Below, piece by piece: positions 44,201 through 56,711 of a stretch of 64,000 nt of DNA; within the stretch, counting starts at the first letter, position 1, and each line of letters opens with the position of its first letter. The notes beneath the pieces are model-generated. The model was not told the DNA's origin, did not search any database, and saw only the letters and a list, made by a program, of their open reading frames with translations. Origin of the DNA: Anthopleura xanthogrammica (lineage: Eukaryota; Cnidaria; Anthozoa; Actiniaria; Actiniidae); assembly GCA_964019055.1 (NCBI GenBank), contig OZ025218.1, positions 5,337,259-5,401,258 on the forward strand. The letters run 5' to 3'. A program made the translations under genes and the position numbers.

Positions 44201-47200
44201 AGCTCAAGAAGTTCCAGGCACTTCACTTTGACATAGGAGAGGTGGATGATCCAAATGCTTTAGATACATTTCTGTTCGAGTTGATTGTGACTGGCATGGT
44301 TTGTTCAGAAGCCCGACTTTTCAGCTTACCTACTAACCACATTTATATTGAGATCGCGAACACTTTGCAGCAAAAAATGCGAGACTCACTGCCGATTTGC
44401 AAGTGCTTCCAAAAACTGCCAGTGGATTGGAAAGACTGCGACAATTTGATCTGCAGCACAGAGCTGACAAGTCCGGTGCAAGTGGTTTGCCAGTACTTAA
44501 AGGCATATGATAGTGGAACACTTGAAAGTCAGGAAATCCTTTTCAGTGGCCCAAAGAAGGTCAAACGTCTGAGTTCCTCAGCCTGCAAGGCACTTTTGTC
44601 CGAGCATTTCTTTTCTGGCGAAGACCAATCGTTCAATATTCTCGAGAATTTCATTTCCGTACTTTCTGATCAGCTCATGAAGTTCACAAGGAGTCCCTAC
44701 TTCAAACCAAAGAACCTCGTTGATATGGTCGGAAAGTCACATGATGTACGTGTTCGTCTTTTCAAAGCACTTCTTGGAGTTGCTACAAGTTTTGCAGCCC
44801 GATCAATCGCCACGTGTAAGGCAACACAGGCCGAAGCTCTAACTGAAGAGCAAGCGAGAGAGGCTTTGAAGAAGATGCAGTCAGGAGCGGAGACGACCGC
44901 CGCTGAAATGGCTAACAGAGTAGAGGGAATGATTCAGTGGTCTGACAACGAGCACCTTGTGATTATGCTTCATGGAGCTGGTGCAGTAACAGCAATTTAC
45001 CGAGACGTGAACAAAGTGCCACCGGGAGTCAAAGATCTCTTCCAAAGCCAATCTATCAAAGGAAAGGGTAAAGGACTGGAGGATTACAAGAGTATGAGCC
45101 AAGACGAACTTCAGACAAGATTAGAGCGAATTTCTGATGCTCAGGAAAAGCCCGATAAAACTGAATTACAGTCTCTAGGCTATGCTCTCACCCCAGACAA
45201 CATCCTGAAGATGGCCTTGATCATACAAAGAATGCAAGCAAACATTCCCGTTATCATAATGGGGGAAACTGGATGTGGTAAGACCAGCCTAGTACAGTAT
45301 CTAGCCAAAACCTGTAACACGCCTTTCTGTGTGTTCAACTTCCATGCAGGTGTGACAGAAAAACAAATAACTGACTTCATTTCCTCCAAAGACAAAGAGG
45401 CAAGAAATCACCAGGAACAAAACAAATCGTTGTGGGTATTTTTAGATGAAATCAATACCTGTGACTATCTTGGAACCATCAACGAGATTGTATGCCATCG
45501 GTCTCTCTATGGTAAACCGTTAGCTCCAAACCTCGTTTTTGTTGCTGCCTGCAATCCATACCGCCTACGCTCCTCTGGACAAGTAATGACGGCTGGCTTA
45601 GGAGGAAAAACCTTGTTTGATGAGTACTCTAAGTTGGTGTATCGAGTACATCCATTGCCAGAAACTATGATTGACTACATATGGGATTATGGAGCGCTAA
45701 GTGAAGAGGACGAAAAGGCATACATTGGCCGCATGGTGGAGAGGCTCTTTGATGTGAGGTTCAATGTTAAGCTGCTCGTGGAGTTGCTGGCTGCTTCTCA
45801 GGATTTTGTTAGAAAGGCCGACGAAAGTTCCTTCTGTGTGAGCCTCCGAGATGTACATCGTACTACGATATTAATCAAGTGGTTTCACAAGATCCTCCAA
45901 AAACGATCTCCTTTCCTTCATGCAGGACTTTCGTCACGCATACAACAGTTCTTTTGGAAAGCATCACAGTGTGATGATAAAGATCGTGCCATAGTGCTGT
46001 CACTTGCACACTGCTATCTTTCAAGGCTTCCAACGACAGACTTAAGACGCAAATATTGTAAAGAGATGACTAAAATCTTTGTGAAGAGTAGAGGATACAA
46101 GTTTTTATACCCCAGTGATGGATTTGAACAAATTGTTCGAGCCGAACAGGAGGACTGGCTCCTAAGAATGGAGCTTCCACCAGGAACAGCTAGAAATGCA
46201 GCCCTACGCGAGAATGTGTTTGTCATTCTTGTCTGCATCTTGAACAGAATGCCAGTATTTGTCGTCGGAAAACCAGGCTGCAGCAAATCTCTCTCAATGC
46301 AGGTCATCAGAAGTAACCTGCGGGGAAGGGACTCCAAAGATGGTTTCTTGAAAACACTGCCACAACTTTTCGTGGTGTCTTTCCAAGGCTCTGAATCGTC
46401 TACATCTGAAGGCATTGAAAAGGTCTTCGAAAAGGCTAAAAAGTACAAAGAAAAAGCTGAAAACGTTCTACCTGTTGTTTTGTTAGATGAAATAGGCCTG
46501 GCAGAGGTTTCCAAGTTCAATCCACTAAAAGTGCTTCATCGTCTTCTGGAACCTGGTAAAGGTCAATTCCCCGATGTTGCAGTAGTTGGGATTTCAAATT
46601 GGGCTCTGGATGCCGCGAAGATGAACCGGGCAGTACATCTTTCACGACCAGAACCAGACGAAGAAGATCTTTACGAAACTGGGCTTTCTATTCGAGAAGC
46701 ACAGATAAACAAGCCTAGAGAGCGCCCATTCTTGAGGTCAGACGAAAGTCGCTGTAAAAACCAGTTGAAATGCCTTGCTGAAGCTTATTACCAGTATCAC
46801 TCCAAACAAGAGCACGACAACTTTCACGGACTCCGAGATTACTACTCCATGGTCAAGTGTCTTGAAATATCTGCGACTAAGCCAGGCCAAAACAATGAAA
46901 GCATCCAAAAAGCAATGCAGAGGAACTTTGGTGGCCTTTCCAGGGAGAAAGGCGAATTCCAAACACTATTCCTGGAAAAGCTAGAGAACTTCCAAGCCAC
47001 CGAGGAAGTTCTGGAATTCCCTGTCACAGAACTTATCCGAGATAATCTACATGACAAGTTAGCAAGACATTTGATGATCATCACAAATGGAGATTCAGCA
47101 ATCGGCATCTTAGACCAAACTTTGGCAGATTTGAATAAAGAAAAGATCACAATTTTCGGCAGCAGATTTGAGGAAGATCTTTCTGCTGACTATAATCACC

Positions 47201-50200
47201 GTGTTCTCAGCCGAATAATCCTGTGCATGGAACAGAATTGTGTTCTTATCTTACGCGACCTGGAAGGCGTTTATGGAAGTTTGTATGATATGCTTAACCA
47301 AAACTACATCGTGGTTGGCGGCAAGAAAAACTGCCGAATCGCTTTAGGAGCTTTCAGCAACCCCATGTGCCAAGTGGACGATGGGTTTCGTTGTATCGTG
47401 TTGGTTGACGAAAACAAAGTTGATTACTCTGACCCTCCTTTCTTGAACCGATTTGAGAAACAACTTCTTCGATTCTCAGATGTCCTCAATGTCCAACAGA
47501 AAGAAATCATCGAAGAACTGCATGAATGGGTGAAGAGCATCTCGACTGTGACAGGATTCGAGAAAGAGTTCAGTCAAGTGGACATGTTTGCTGGATACCA
47601 CGAAGACACTCTGCCATCTTTGGTCCTTTCTCACAGCCAAGATCAGGATGTCACTGCCAAGGAAGATGTCATAGCTCGTTGTAAAACTGATTTGATGTTT
47701 GTAGCCACACCAGATGCTGTTATTCGAGCTCGTAAGTCTCATCTCTACCAAAGTAATGACGAAGAGGTGAATGAGCTTTACCAAGACTACTTTGAAAATC
47801 CTATCCATCAAGGTTTGAAAGTTTTCCTACAACACTTTCTGGATGCCCAAGACATGGATTCAAAGAGCATGAAACTGTTAGTTATGACTCACAGCAGCGT
47901 TCATACTGACGTTTCCAAATGTGTCAATGAAGACGTTTTCGACGTACAGACAGAGAAATTGAGTTTCTTCAAGTCTGAGAAGGAATTGTCAAAGAGAATA
48001 CAGTATTTCTGGAAGGAATCCAAAGCAAACCTCTTAGTCGTACAGTGCAGACCTGATTCTGATGCTCCCCACATGCTGTTAGTGAAGTCAACCATTGAGC
48101 AACAGCAGAAGGAGTACTTAGACTCTCCTCAAAGCTCTGAATTCCCAAAGCATGTTTGCTTTGTCATTCATCTTCAGCGTGAAGCGAAAAGCGAAGAGGA
48201 TCAACGCAGTTATCGCTGGCAGTTCAACTTCCTAAGTGGATGGAAACAGGTCATGATTGATGTTCTCGAAACCCCAGTGATCCAAATCAAGGAAATACTT
48301 GGAAGTTCAATCGAAAAGGTTTTGGACTCTGAAACCATGCCTTTTGAGAAGGTGGCAGCGGACCAGTTGCTATGGTGCTTCACCCGTATCAAGTACCCGC
48401 CTTCAAAGCAACCTGAACTGAAAGACACAATTGCCCTTGTTGAGTCCATTACGTCCTCTGCCACAATGATGGAATGCTTCAAGACATTGTGTTTTCAGTG
48501 GATAAGAGAAAAGGAAGACCACCCAAATTCAGGAAATAGAGACCAATGGCAAGTGTCTGTAGCCTGTGACCGCAAAACACTGATCAACTGCTCCACTCTC
48601 GTCAAAGCAATGCAGTATTTTGTTACACATCTTGTACGTCGTCCTTTGACAAGAATTGTGTATTTCTTACAAAAGGAATCAGCTTGGAAATCAATGATCG
48701 AATGCGGGGGCATGACTGAACAAGAGAGTGGGAAGTTATTATGTATGGACAGTGTTTTTAACATCCACGATGTTCCTGATCCACAAGATGCGGAGTCTCT
48801 GGTCGTCAGTGTCAGTCACCTGGAACTTCAATACCCTTTTTCCTTTTTGTTCTTCAAAAGAGTCGATGATCTTAAAGAGTTTTTCTCCGAAGAGTACAGA
48901 AGAAAGTGCCTCGAAGTAGAAGACACTTTAGATGAAAATGACGAACTGTCAGAAGCCTCGAAAAAATCAGTAATCGTCAGAGTTGCAAGAAAGGTGCAGC
49001 AAGTTATCACAGAAATCCTTGATTCTGATTACCTTGTCACTTACATACAAGTTTACTTGGATGATGCCCTTGACATTATATCTGAAGAGTTTTCTCAGCA
49101 TTTGACCAGAGAGGATAGAATAAGCATACTGAAAGCCCATTTTGTGGATCATTTGCCAGACGTAACATCAGGAGAGATCAATGATATTCCTCTCGCAGTT
49201 ACACAACTTCACAGCTTGTTTTGGATGGAAGGAGAGACGATAGCACCACTCCTTCACTTTATACAAACTATCATACCTAAAGTACCACTGACTGTTGACA
49301 ACCTAATCAGTAAATTTACGGATATGAAAATGGAAGATATGAAAGCTAAAGAACTCGCGTATAAGCAGAAGAAAGAACCTCCTGGAGACAGTGTAGAGAA
49401 TGTTCTCAAAATTTCCAACCAGGCAAAACTAGGTGGTGGAGAAAATGCTGGGCAAAAGTTTAAGGAAACGGTGATGGAAGAGCTAGACGAATTATCAATA
49501 CCAAACAAACCCGAGAAGCATGACGAACAAAGCCAGGTTTACAGAGAAGAATATGACAACATCAAGCTGCTAACAGAAAAGAGTATAAAGAGCGAGGACA
49601 CACACCCAAGAGAAAATCAGGAAAGCGACGGGATCGTGAAATCTAGTTCTAGTGTGGAGGACGTAAAAGATGACTCTGTTGGAAAAGGTTTGGAGGAGTA
49701 TAACTCTGAGACGATAGACGAGACAAATGAGGATCTTAGTAAAAACGATGGAAGCCTTGAAATTGTCGACTTAGAAAACGATTCTGATAAAGATCATGGT
49801 GATGGAAGCTCTGCCGATGACGATCAGAATTATCATAATGAAGATAATGTGGGCGGAGCACATGCAGAGGCTGATCAGGAGGAAAAGATAACTTTTGAAG
49901 AATTTGTTGTGGAAGAAATCTGCTTGTCTTTGCTTCCGAACGATGTCATTATTAAGTCTTCTGGAGGTATCGTAGCCTGGAGGAGTGTAACAACCTTTGT
50001 TTTATCAACCGCTACTAAGTTTTATACGCAAGTTCCAGCATTTCACTATCTAAAAGTCTGTTATGATTTGTCAACTTTGGTTCATTCACGCCCGGAAGCA
50101 ATGGAATATTTTCTTTACGCCCTTGGAGAACTTGCAAGTATTGTGGAAGAAAAGAACTACTTGGATTCTATGAGAATCTTCGAGTCAATTGATAAATGTA

Positions 50201-53200
50201 TTAAAGATCTTAGAGATGTAGGTGAAGACGAAGAAAAACTGGACGAGTTTCTTTTCTTGTTTTATGCAAGATGCATCGAGTCAAACCCAGACACGCCTCT
50301 TATGGGTGAAATCTTAAAACAAATCTCATCTACTGACGATGAAAGGATTTTACAACTGGCAGTTCCAATCCTATTCCGAATTTTCCGCACAGAGGAAGAA
50401 GCCTTTTCCTTTGAACATTTTGCCAAAGTACTTGATTCACCAGATGATTTAGAGGATTTCCCAAACTTGATCTATGTGAATGAGGCTCTAACTGAGCTGC
50501 AAGCAAGCGAAGTAAAGGAATTTGATTGCCATTTTAACGTCATTTGTTGTGATCTGATCAATAGAATGGCCTTTAAGGAACTAAACTTGACGAAGGTATC
50601 CAGCACAGATGACCCTGTACTCAAAGTCTTCCACAAAGCTGTAGAAATATTGTCGGCGTTAGCTGAAGACGAGGCCCCCAACTGCACGTTTGGGATTATC
50701 TGTGCTGTGTCTTATCTTCGGGCTTTCATTTATGCACTGGCGGGATTCCTTATGGAACAACGGAGCGTACTGGCAAATCATAGCCTGCTTTTGAGTGAGA
50801 TTTTTAAGGAACTAATTGAGGAATTGCCATCCATAAAGGGAAGCCTTAACCTTTTACTCATAAAAGAGCTACGACAAGGAATATGCTTGTATGAAATAAC
50901 ACAACTGGTAGACAGTTGCGAAAAGCTTAATCCCTTGAAGAAAATTGTGAGTTCAGAAGCCACTTCCCTAAAGAAAATAGGCTGCGATCCTTTTCAAAAT
51001 CACGCTGACAAATCAGAAACTGAAATTGCTTTGGGCAAGCACGTGGCAGGTTCTGGTTCAAAGCCTCTCGATGGAATCCTAGGTAGCATCATGGTTACTC
51101 ATAAAAGAAGAATGGAACTTGCAGCTGTTGTCTTCGAACAGTTCTACTTGGTTCGTTCCATCCGTAACCTAAAAGACACCGAAGACGAAGCGGCGAAGTA
51201 CATACTAGACAAGCTGGCTTCTGTCCCAGATCCATACAAAAGGTTTCTACTCAGAATTGCTAACCGAGAAAGTTTCAAATGTTTGCAGCTTGAAGTCACG
51301 CCAGAATCTAGAGCCACAGATGTTGAGGTTGCTGTCCTAATTCAACATTTGTCCGCCATCATTACATCAAGATATAATGGGAAGAGTAGAAACCCAGTTG
51401 TTTGTTGTGTCGTCGACCCTACAGTGATGAGTAATTCTTACATTTTGGCAGCACCTTCCGATACCTCTGGATACGAATGCTGGAATTACTTTAAGGCGAG
51501 TCGGCATCAAAATATCTTGTTTTTCTCCTGCAGTACCTGTGGTACACGATTCACAACAAGCAAAGAGGAATCCACCATGAAATGTCCTAACTGTGGATAC
51601 GCCTGCGAGAGGGAAGAAATGAAAGATAAGGAGTCAATCCCCACAGCTCAAAAGGGATACCTCTATTGCCATCCCGAATCAATGCGTGATGAGATGCTTT
51701 GTACAAGAAACCTAGATCCTGTTGAGTTTCGAATCTTACATCTGATCATTCACGTGGCACTTTTTGCCGGATACTCCCTTGACCTCACCACTGACAAGTT
51801 GTCTGAATTCATGAAGGCAGAAAGTCCATCAGAAATATGTTTCCAATACATACAAGATGATCTGGATGTATTAAGTGCTATATTTTGTTGTACAAAAGAC
51901 AGGACCATTGCGTTCTTGCACCACCTTCTTAAAGAAGCAATGCCATTGCTGACAGACGATTCAGGTCTTCCGTTGCCCCATGACGAGAAGACGAGGTTGT
52001 CTTGGGAGTCGTATTTCTCTAAACTAGTCAAGCCTTTAGTCCAAACGTTTCGTGAAAACCACTTGAAGCCTAGAAACGAGGGCCTTGATACAGAGGACAA
52101 AGGTGCAAGTGGAGGTGAGGAGAAAGATCTAGAAATCCTGATCGAAGAAGTTGAAGAGCCCCAGTTCCCAGACATCGCAGCACGAAACGTCTATCTTCCA
52201 CGGCTTTTCCGAACAAAGCACCAGAACTCTTTTGAAAAACTCAGAGAATTCTACTTGAATAGTTCAAAGGAGGTGAAAGATAATCATCAACTACTTGGAC
52301 TTTTCCTTGACTACCACAAGACATTGAATCGCATTGGAAATCTGGTAGCTCTTAATGCTTGGAGTCGACGGGTGGATGTCTTGCTAAGTCGAAGCTTGAC
52401 TAGAGCGGATGCAAAGAAAAGCAAGATTGGCGATGCTGTCACCGGTGGGGCATTTAAAGAGTTCAGTAAGGCATGGGAAAATGTTGTTCCTCTCTTTAAT
52501 GACGATATGGAGGATCACAAACACATCAGTGAGATTTCTCCCGTTGGATTGTGCTTAGTGGAAAGACAAGATTTGGGTCAATATCTGTGTGCTGCGTTTG
52601 CTGGCCTAGCAAAGCTGCAAAATGAGTTTCTTGATAAATGCTTGGCCATAGCTGCCTCTGGAAAATGTCCTGCACTTCAGTTCCTTTGCAAAAATGGTGC
52701 CATATGCAGCTTGCCATCGGTGCACGTTCAAGATGCCAAAGAAAACGAGATCATTCAATACGAATGGGGAGACAGATTGTTAGAGCACTCACGATATAAC
52801 CTCGAGTATGGACACGGGACTGAAATTAACTACGACCTTACCAAGATAGAGAAAGATATGGCGGGACGTTTCCTTCTTGGTAAAGCATATCTGATGACTA
52901 AGAAGGGCCTGCGCGAGTTCGTTTTCTCGAAGCAGCTGTTCCATGATTGTGCAAACATTCTGAATGACTTGGATCTTTCTATTCCTCAGGCGGAACTCCC
53001 AAGAAACATCGAAACAGAGCTTTTGGGATCAGTAGGGAAATCATTAGATGGTAATCAAGTTCTTTTGGAACACATGGAAATAGTTTTGTGCTTTCTTAAA
53101 CGTACTGGAGGTATGCCTGAAGAAAGCCTATTCGATTACGTGGAAACATGGATGACCACTGCAAGACCATTCCCAAAAGATCTTCTTCCCAAGTCGCAAA

Positions 53201-53610
53201 ACGCAATTCAACTCAGGCATGTTTGCGCACTTTATGAATTCCTCGAAGATAAACTTGCTGTGAAGGCCATTGATTGTGTTGGGGATGAATACCGTAAAGA
53301 ATTTCCAGATAACATCAAAGTGGAAATGGATGGCAATAATTTTTTACAAGATGAAAGCAATGGACAAAGAATCCTCGATGCCACAGTTACAGCCATAAAG
53401 AGATTCATCTTCAGATACCTCAACATGAAGCCAGCAGGGAATCGTTGCTTGGTAGAGTTCATGGAAGATCTGTCTCTCTGGCCCATAAGTATAAGAGCCA
53501 AGAATGATGATTTCAAAATTGAAGAATTCATTCCAACACTGTTCCCAGAGATGCTGACAATTGCACATGCATTCAAGGTGCATAAATACTATCGAGATCG
53601 TCTTAACGAG
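41286..53610 (+). CDS. RNF213-like: RNF213-like giant AAA+ protein, exon 3: AAA core and RING-less E3 module (12.3 kb exon)
   Basis: The acceptor is ttttgcag|AGGAAG and the donor is AACGAG|GTAAGAG (phase 0). It encodes 4,108 codons. Numbering from ATG 41326: helical stalk to about 850; degenerate AAA2 P-loop LPGLGKS (K922); AAA3 Walker A GETGCGKT (K1319) and Walker B FLDE (D1374 E1375); AAA4 Walker A GKPGCSKS (K1654) and Walker B LLDEIGLAE (D1721 E1722), then sensor-like GISNWALD. An acidic low-complexity linker lies at about 2697-2855 and an alpha-helical E3 shell follows. RNF213 is a cytosolic ATPase/E3 that acts on lipid droplets and coats invading bacteria. No RING finger occurs anywhere in this frame. 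At the RZ-finger position a Cys4 motif stands instead (C3402, C3405, C3420, C3423). The C-terminus aligns by eye to the end of RNF213. Confidence 0.9.
45262..46491 (+). other. Catalytic AAA3-AAA4 ATPase sites
   Basis: AAA3 Walker A lies at nt 45262-45285 and Walker B DE at 45445-45450. AAA4 Walker A lies at 46267-46290 and Walker B DE at 46486-46491. In mouse RNF213 these two modules hydrolyse ATP. All key Lys, Asp and Glu residues are present, so the motor part looks active. Confidence 0.85.
51529..51606 (+). other. Cys4 zinc motif replacing the RZ finger
   Basis: FSCSTCGTRF ... MKCPNCGYAC gives C-x2-C-x14-C-x2-C with one more Cys (C3427). It is followed by GYLYCHPESMRDEMLCTRNL and a hydrophobic helix that match the segment after the RZ finger in vertebrate RNF213 (GHVLGNP...TCDR). 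RZ fingers have C-x3-H and end IGG. Both the His and the GG are missing here. Confidence 0.75.
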
Positions 53611-53987
53611 GTAAGAGTTTTACAGTTTCTTTTTCCTGATGTTGGCTTCAATTTGGTTAGTAATTTCCGTTTTTAAAGAAAAAATTATGTTAGTTGAGTG
53701 TCCTGTGCATTAAAATATTGGTGTTTATGTGTGTGTGTGTGATAGTGATGTCACTAATTGGTGTGAAAGCACTAAATCTACCCGACTCCTCTTTTTAACT
53801 GTATACCCTTGAAATGTTTTTTCTTCACCAAGTGGCTCGACTAAAAGTCCCCTTCTTGGCTTTGTTAATCTCTACAACAATATATATATATATTAAATAT
53901 ATCTGGGATTTAGCAATGGCATCTTTATACGTTATTCGTCCTCTTAAATTACAATTGGAATTCAGAAGTTGATTTTTGTGGACGGAG

Positions 53988-54108
53988 AACTGAGGAGAGA
54001 ACCAACCTGCAACCCTATTCACATGACACCAAGCCCGGCAGGACTAGAACCCGGGTCGCATTGGTGGGAGGCGAGTGCTCTCACCGCTGCGATACCCGTG
54101 CTTCCCAT
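53988..54108 (-). mobile_element. tRNA-derived SINE (coral type) in the last intron
   Basis: On the minus strand: GCAGCGGTGAGAGCACTCGC (A-box region), CTCCCACCAATGCGACCCGG, GGTTCTAGTCC (B-box), then GTGTCATGTGAATAGGGTTG and GGTTGGTTCTC. This is the head and body order I know from cnidarian tRNA-SINEs. Confidence 0.8.
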
Positions 54109-54163
54109 AAAATTCACAATAATAACCTATATTTGTTATTTTGTTTCATGTTTTTGAACTTAG

Positions 54164-54274
54164 CTGTATCCCAAAAAGCAGCGATCCTATCCAGCTCTTC
54201 GTTCCCGCTCTACGACACTTCGTCGGCAAGACAAAAAGCGCAAAGGAAATGCAGTAGGAGAAGGATTTACATAA
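54164..54274 (+). CDS. RNF213-like: RNF213-like protein, proposed terminal exon (basic 36-residue tail)
   Basis: A T-rich tract and acceptor (gaacttag|CTGTATCC) lead into a phase-0 frame of 36 codons ending TAA at 54272-54274. This matches the phase of the donor at 53611. The tail is rich in Arg/Lys/Ser (RSRSTTLRRQDKKRKG), a possible nuclear or nucleic-acid-binding patch. If the donor is not used, the protein ends at the stop at 53676 instead. The RNF213 homology already ends close to 53610. Confidence 0.45.
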   Translation: MYPKKQRSYPALRSRSTTLRRQDKKRKGNAVGEGFT

Positions 54275-54817
54275 TTAGTTTTATTTTGGTTAATCAACCA
54301 ACCAGTGAGACCTTCAACCACTGTCCGTCATGCTTATAATCAAATATATAAAGAGCTTTCACGCGGCCTTATAGTTTTTCAGCTGATGAAAAACGTTATT
54401 AGACCGTAGATGTTTGTTGATTATAAACAGTTACTCTTCTCCCGTTGGTATGAAACTTCAATCAGCTAATCGTCCTCGGAGAACTGACCAGGGCGTTGTA
54501 GTATATGGCCTTTTTCTCTGTGGAGGGGTGCCATTAGAGGAAAATGGAGGTCGCCTATTTCATTCCCCTGTCCTCTCCTATTCCTGCCCACTGGATCTTC
54601 GAGGGCGCCATTCCATCTAAGTGGAATTTTACATTTCATTCACATGAAAACATAGATAGTTTTATATACTTATATATCAACACTTGAAATTTCTTACGCT
54701 AGTAAGGTTGAACGTTATATTCATATAATCTTAAGCATGTTGACTGTGTTCCTCCATATATGAAGGAATAACAGATCCGATGTTAATATATATTTACAAT
54801 GTTAGGTCATTACCATT

Positions 54818-55202
54818 TCCCACTTGTTTGCACCGGCCTCCCTCGACCAAGTTTCCACCAGCTTCTCCCCCAATTTGGACCAGCTCCCTTAGTTTGCTTT
54901 AGCTTCTTCCTAAGTTTCACTAGCTTCCCCCTCCACAGATGCCAGTCGATTCTCTCCCACTTTGGACCAATTTCCCCAATTGTCAGTAGGTTCCTCCATT
55001 TGCAACGGCGTCTCCCCATTTGTACTTTCCCAATTTGCACCAGATTCGCTCGCAGTTTGCCCCAATTTTCACCACTTTCCCCCAATTATCAGCAGCTTCC
55101 CCCACTTGAGCCATTTCCCACTAATTTACAGCAGCGCGGTACTCGCCAAATTTGCACCACTTTCACCTCCCCCAGTTTTGCACCAGCTTTCGCCCCCAAT
55201 TA
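54818..55202. repeat. Degenerate minisatellite, unit about 18-22 bp, C/T-rich
   Basis: A repeated theme CCCCCAATTTGCACCAGCTT occurs in about 18 imperfect units. Long open frames here on both strands are by-products of the repeat. Confidence 0.85.
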
Positions 55203-55517
55203 ATAACTTGCTGTGAGGAGTTGGTGGAGACAATCATTGGCCTCCTTTCTTTCTTTTGATCTTTTCCAATTTCAATCAACCAGGAAACAAAATATATTGT
55301 TGGAGTTGTTTAAAAGTACAATTACATGCAATCGTTTCCGGCAAAGCTAAAATGTAGTACCAAAACAACGATACCCAAATGGGAAACCAGTGCTTTCAAG
55401 GGGTGTTGTCCTTGTTGAATATGCTAACATAGTGTTTAATTTAAGATTGTAGTTCTTGCTGATTCTGACAGACATAAATTACATGTTATTGTTAATATGC
55501 CTTAATCATTTGGGTAC
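55203..55517. other. Gene-free stretch
   Basis: No exon, RNA gene or repeat structure that I can support. Confidence 0.5.
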
Positions 55518-55655
55518 AGTTTTTCCCATTTCAGAACACGTGTCATCATTACCTTGTAAATAGAATCATCCATATTCATGTTTTTCTCAAGTGTTACAGG
55601 TAAACGAAGAAATTATGCTCAAGGGAAAGACACGTTGTCTGAAAAGGGAAAATAA
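55518..55655. mobile_element. Degenerate hairpin MITE (relative of 56368-56538)
   Basis: CCCATTTCAGAACACGTGTC ... CTCAAGGGAAAGACACGTTGTCTGAAAAGGG repeats the layout of the 56368 element with mismatches. Confidence 0.6.
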
Positions 55656-56367
55656 CGAATCCTTTTTAGTTATGATATACTTCAGGATTGCTCTTGCTTC
55701 ATGTATATAGAAAAGCTAATTAAAAATCGCCTGATGTAGTTTGATACCTGCTCGATAAAGGGTGGCGATATTTTCTTCCTACACTGGGCAGTTTATACCA
55801 GTTTACAGGATTTCGATATTTTGATGCGGGTTTTTTTTGTGTTCATGCACGTCTTACCAGACTTAGTATTAGTGGATGCAGGAACTCTGTGTGCATCTCT
55901 ACATATAAACAGCCAGTTCAATTTGGAGGAAAAAGCAATAGGTTTCAATTCTCGTTTTTCAAAAATGGACCCCGAACACGACGCTATCTTGGATTTGTTC
56001 AACATGATCCATGATCCTCCACAGTCCTAGATGTTTTATTAAACAACATAACATTGCATAACAAGTTGTCGAGCTCTAAGCCTGCGCATATAATACAGGC
56101 AACCCAGTTTACGCTCTTAAAGCACGGGTGCCAGAGTCCCCTCCACGTGTGGAGTAAAACTAACGCTTTATTTTGTTTTCAACGGTCTAATAACGATCTA
56201 ATATAACAGTGAATGTATGGGTCGAAAATATCTTAACATTCATTTGTAATAAAGTTGGACTAAGCTTTGTCTTTAGTTGTTTTTGATAGCATGTAGATCC
56301 TTCCTAGCTGGTTTTTAGCCGTTTTAAGGGATTTTTTCCCCGCCAGTAATAAGAGAAGAGAAGGCCA

Positions 56368-56538
56368 ATAATAGACCTCTTTACCTTCGTTGTTTGTTGT
56401 GCCCATTTCAGACCACGTGATGCCACTCTTGGGAGTTGATTCTTTCATGTGTAAACATTTTAACAAAAGAACATTTCTCAAGGGAATGACATGTGGTCTG
56501 AAATGGGCAATTTGCATACGAAGGTAAAGAGGTCTATT
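56368..56538. mobile_element. Hairpin MITE, ~170 bp
   Basis: Arms AATAGACCTCTTTACCTTCG ... TGCCCATTTCAGACCACGTG and ATGTGGTCTGAAATGGGCA ... CGAAGGTAAAGAGGTCTATT are inverted. Confidence 0.9.
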
Positions 56539-56711
56539 CCCTTCCTACCTCGAATTTAATCAACTTCGAAAAGAAAAAGGAAATAGGAAATAACACAGGT
56601 CCGTTTAAATACACTGAAATAATGAACCAAGTCTCTGTTCTCAAGCACTCAAATTCATAAACAGCTTTACCGTTTACGAATCCTGAAATCGTTTAGACAG
56701 AAAGGCAACTA

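Noticed and set aside
46014..46520. 168-codon minus-strand ORF and other antisense ORFs within 41.5-53.6 kb
   Set aside because: Antisense shadows of the RNF213-like exon.
54799..55203. 134-codon ORF and the antisense 91-codon ORF
   Set aside because: Both arise from the degenerate C/T-rich minisatellite; no domain or splice context.
55821..56030. Terminal exon of the RNF213-like gene
   Set aside because: From the acceptor at 55860 the phase-0 frame meets a stop at once, and its ORF start is TTG. The exon at 54164 fits better.
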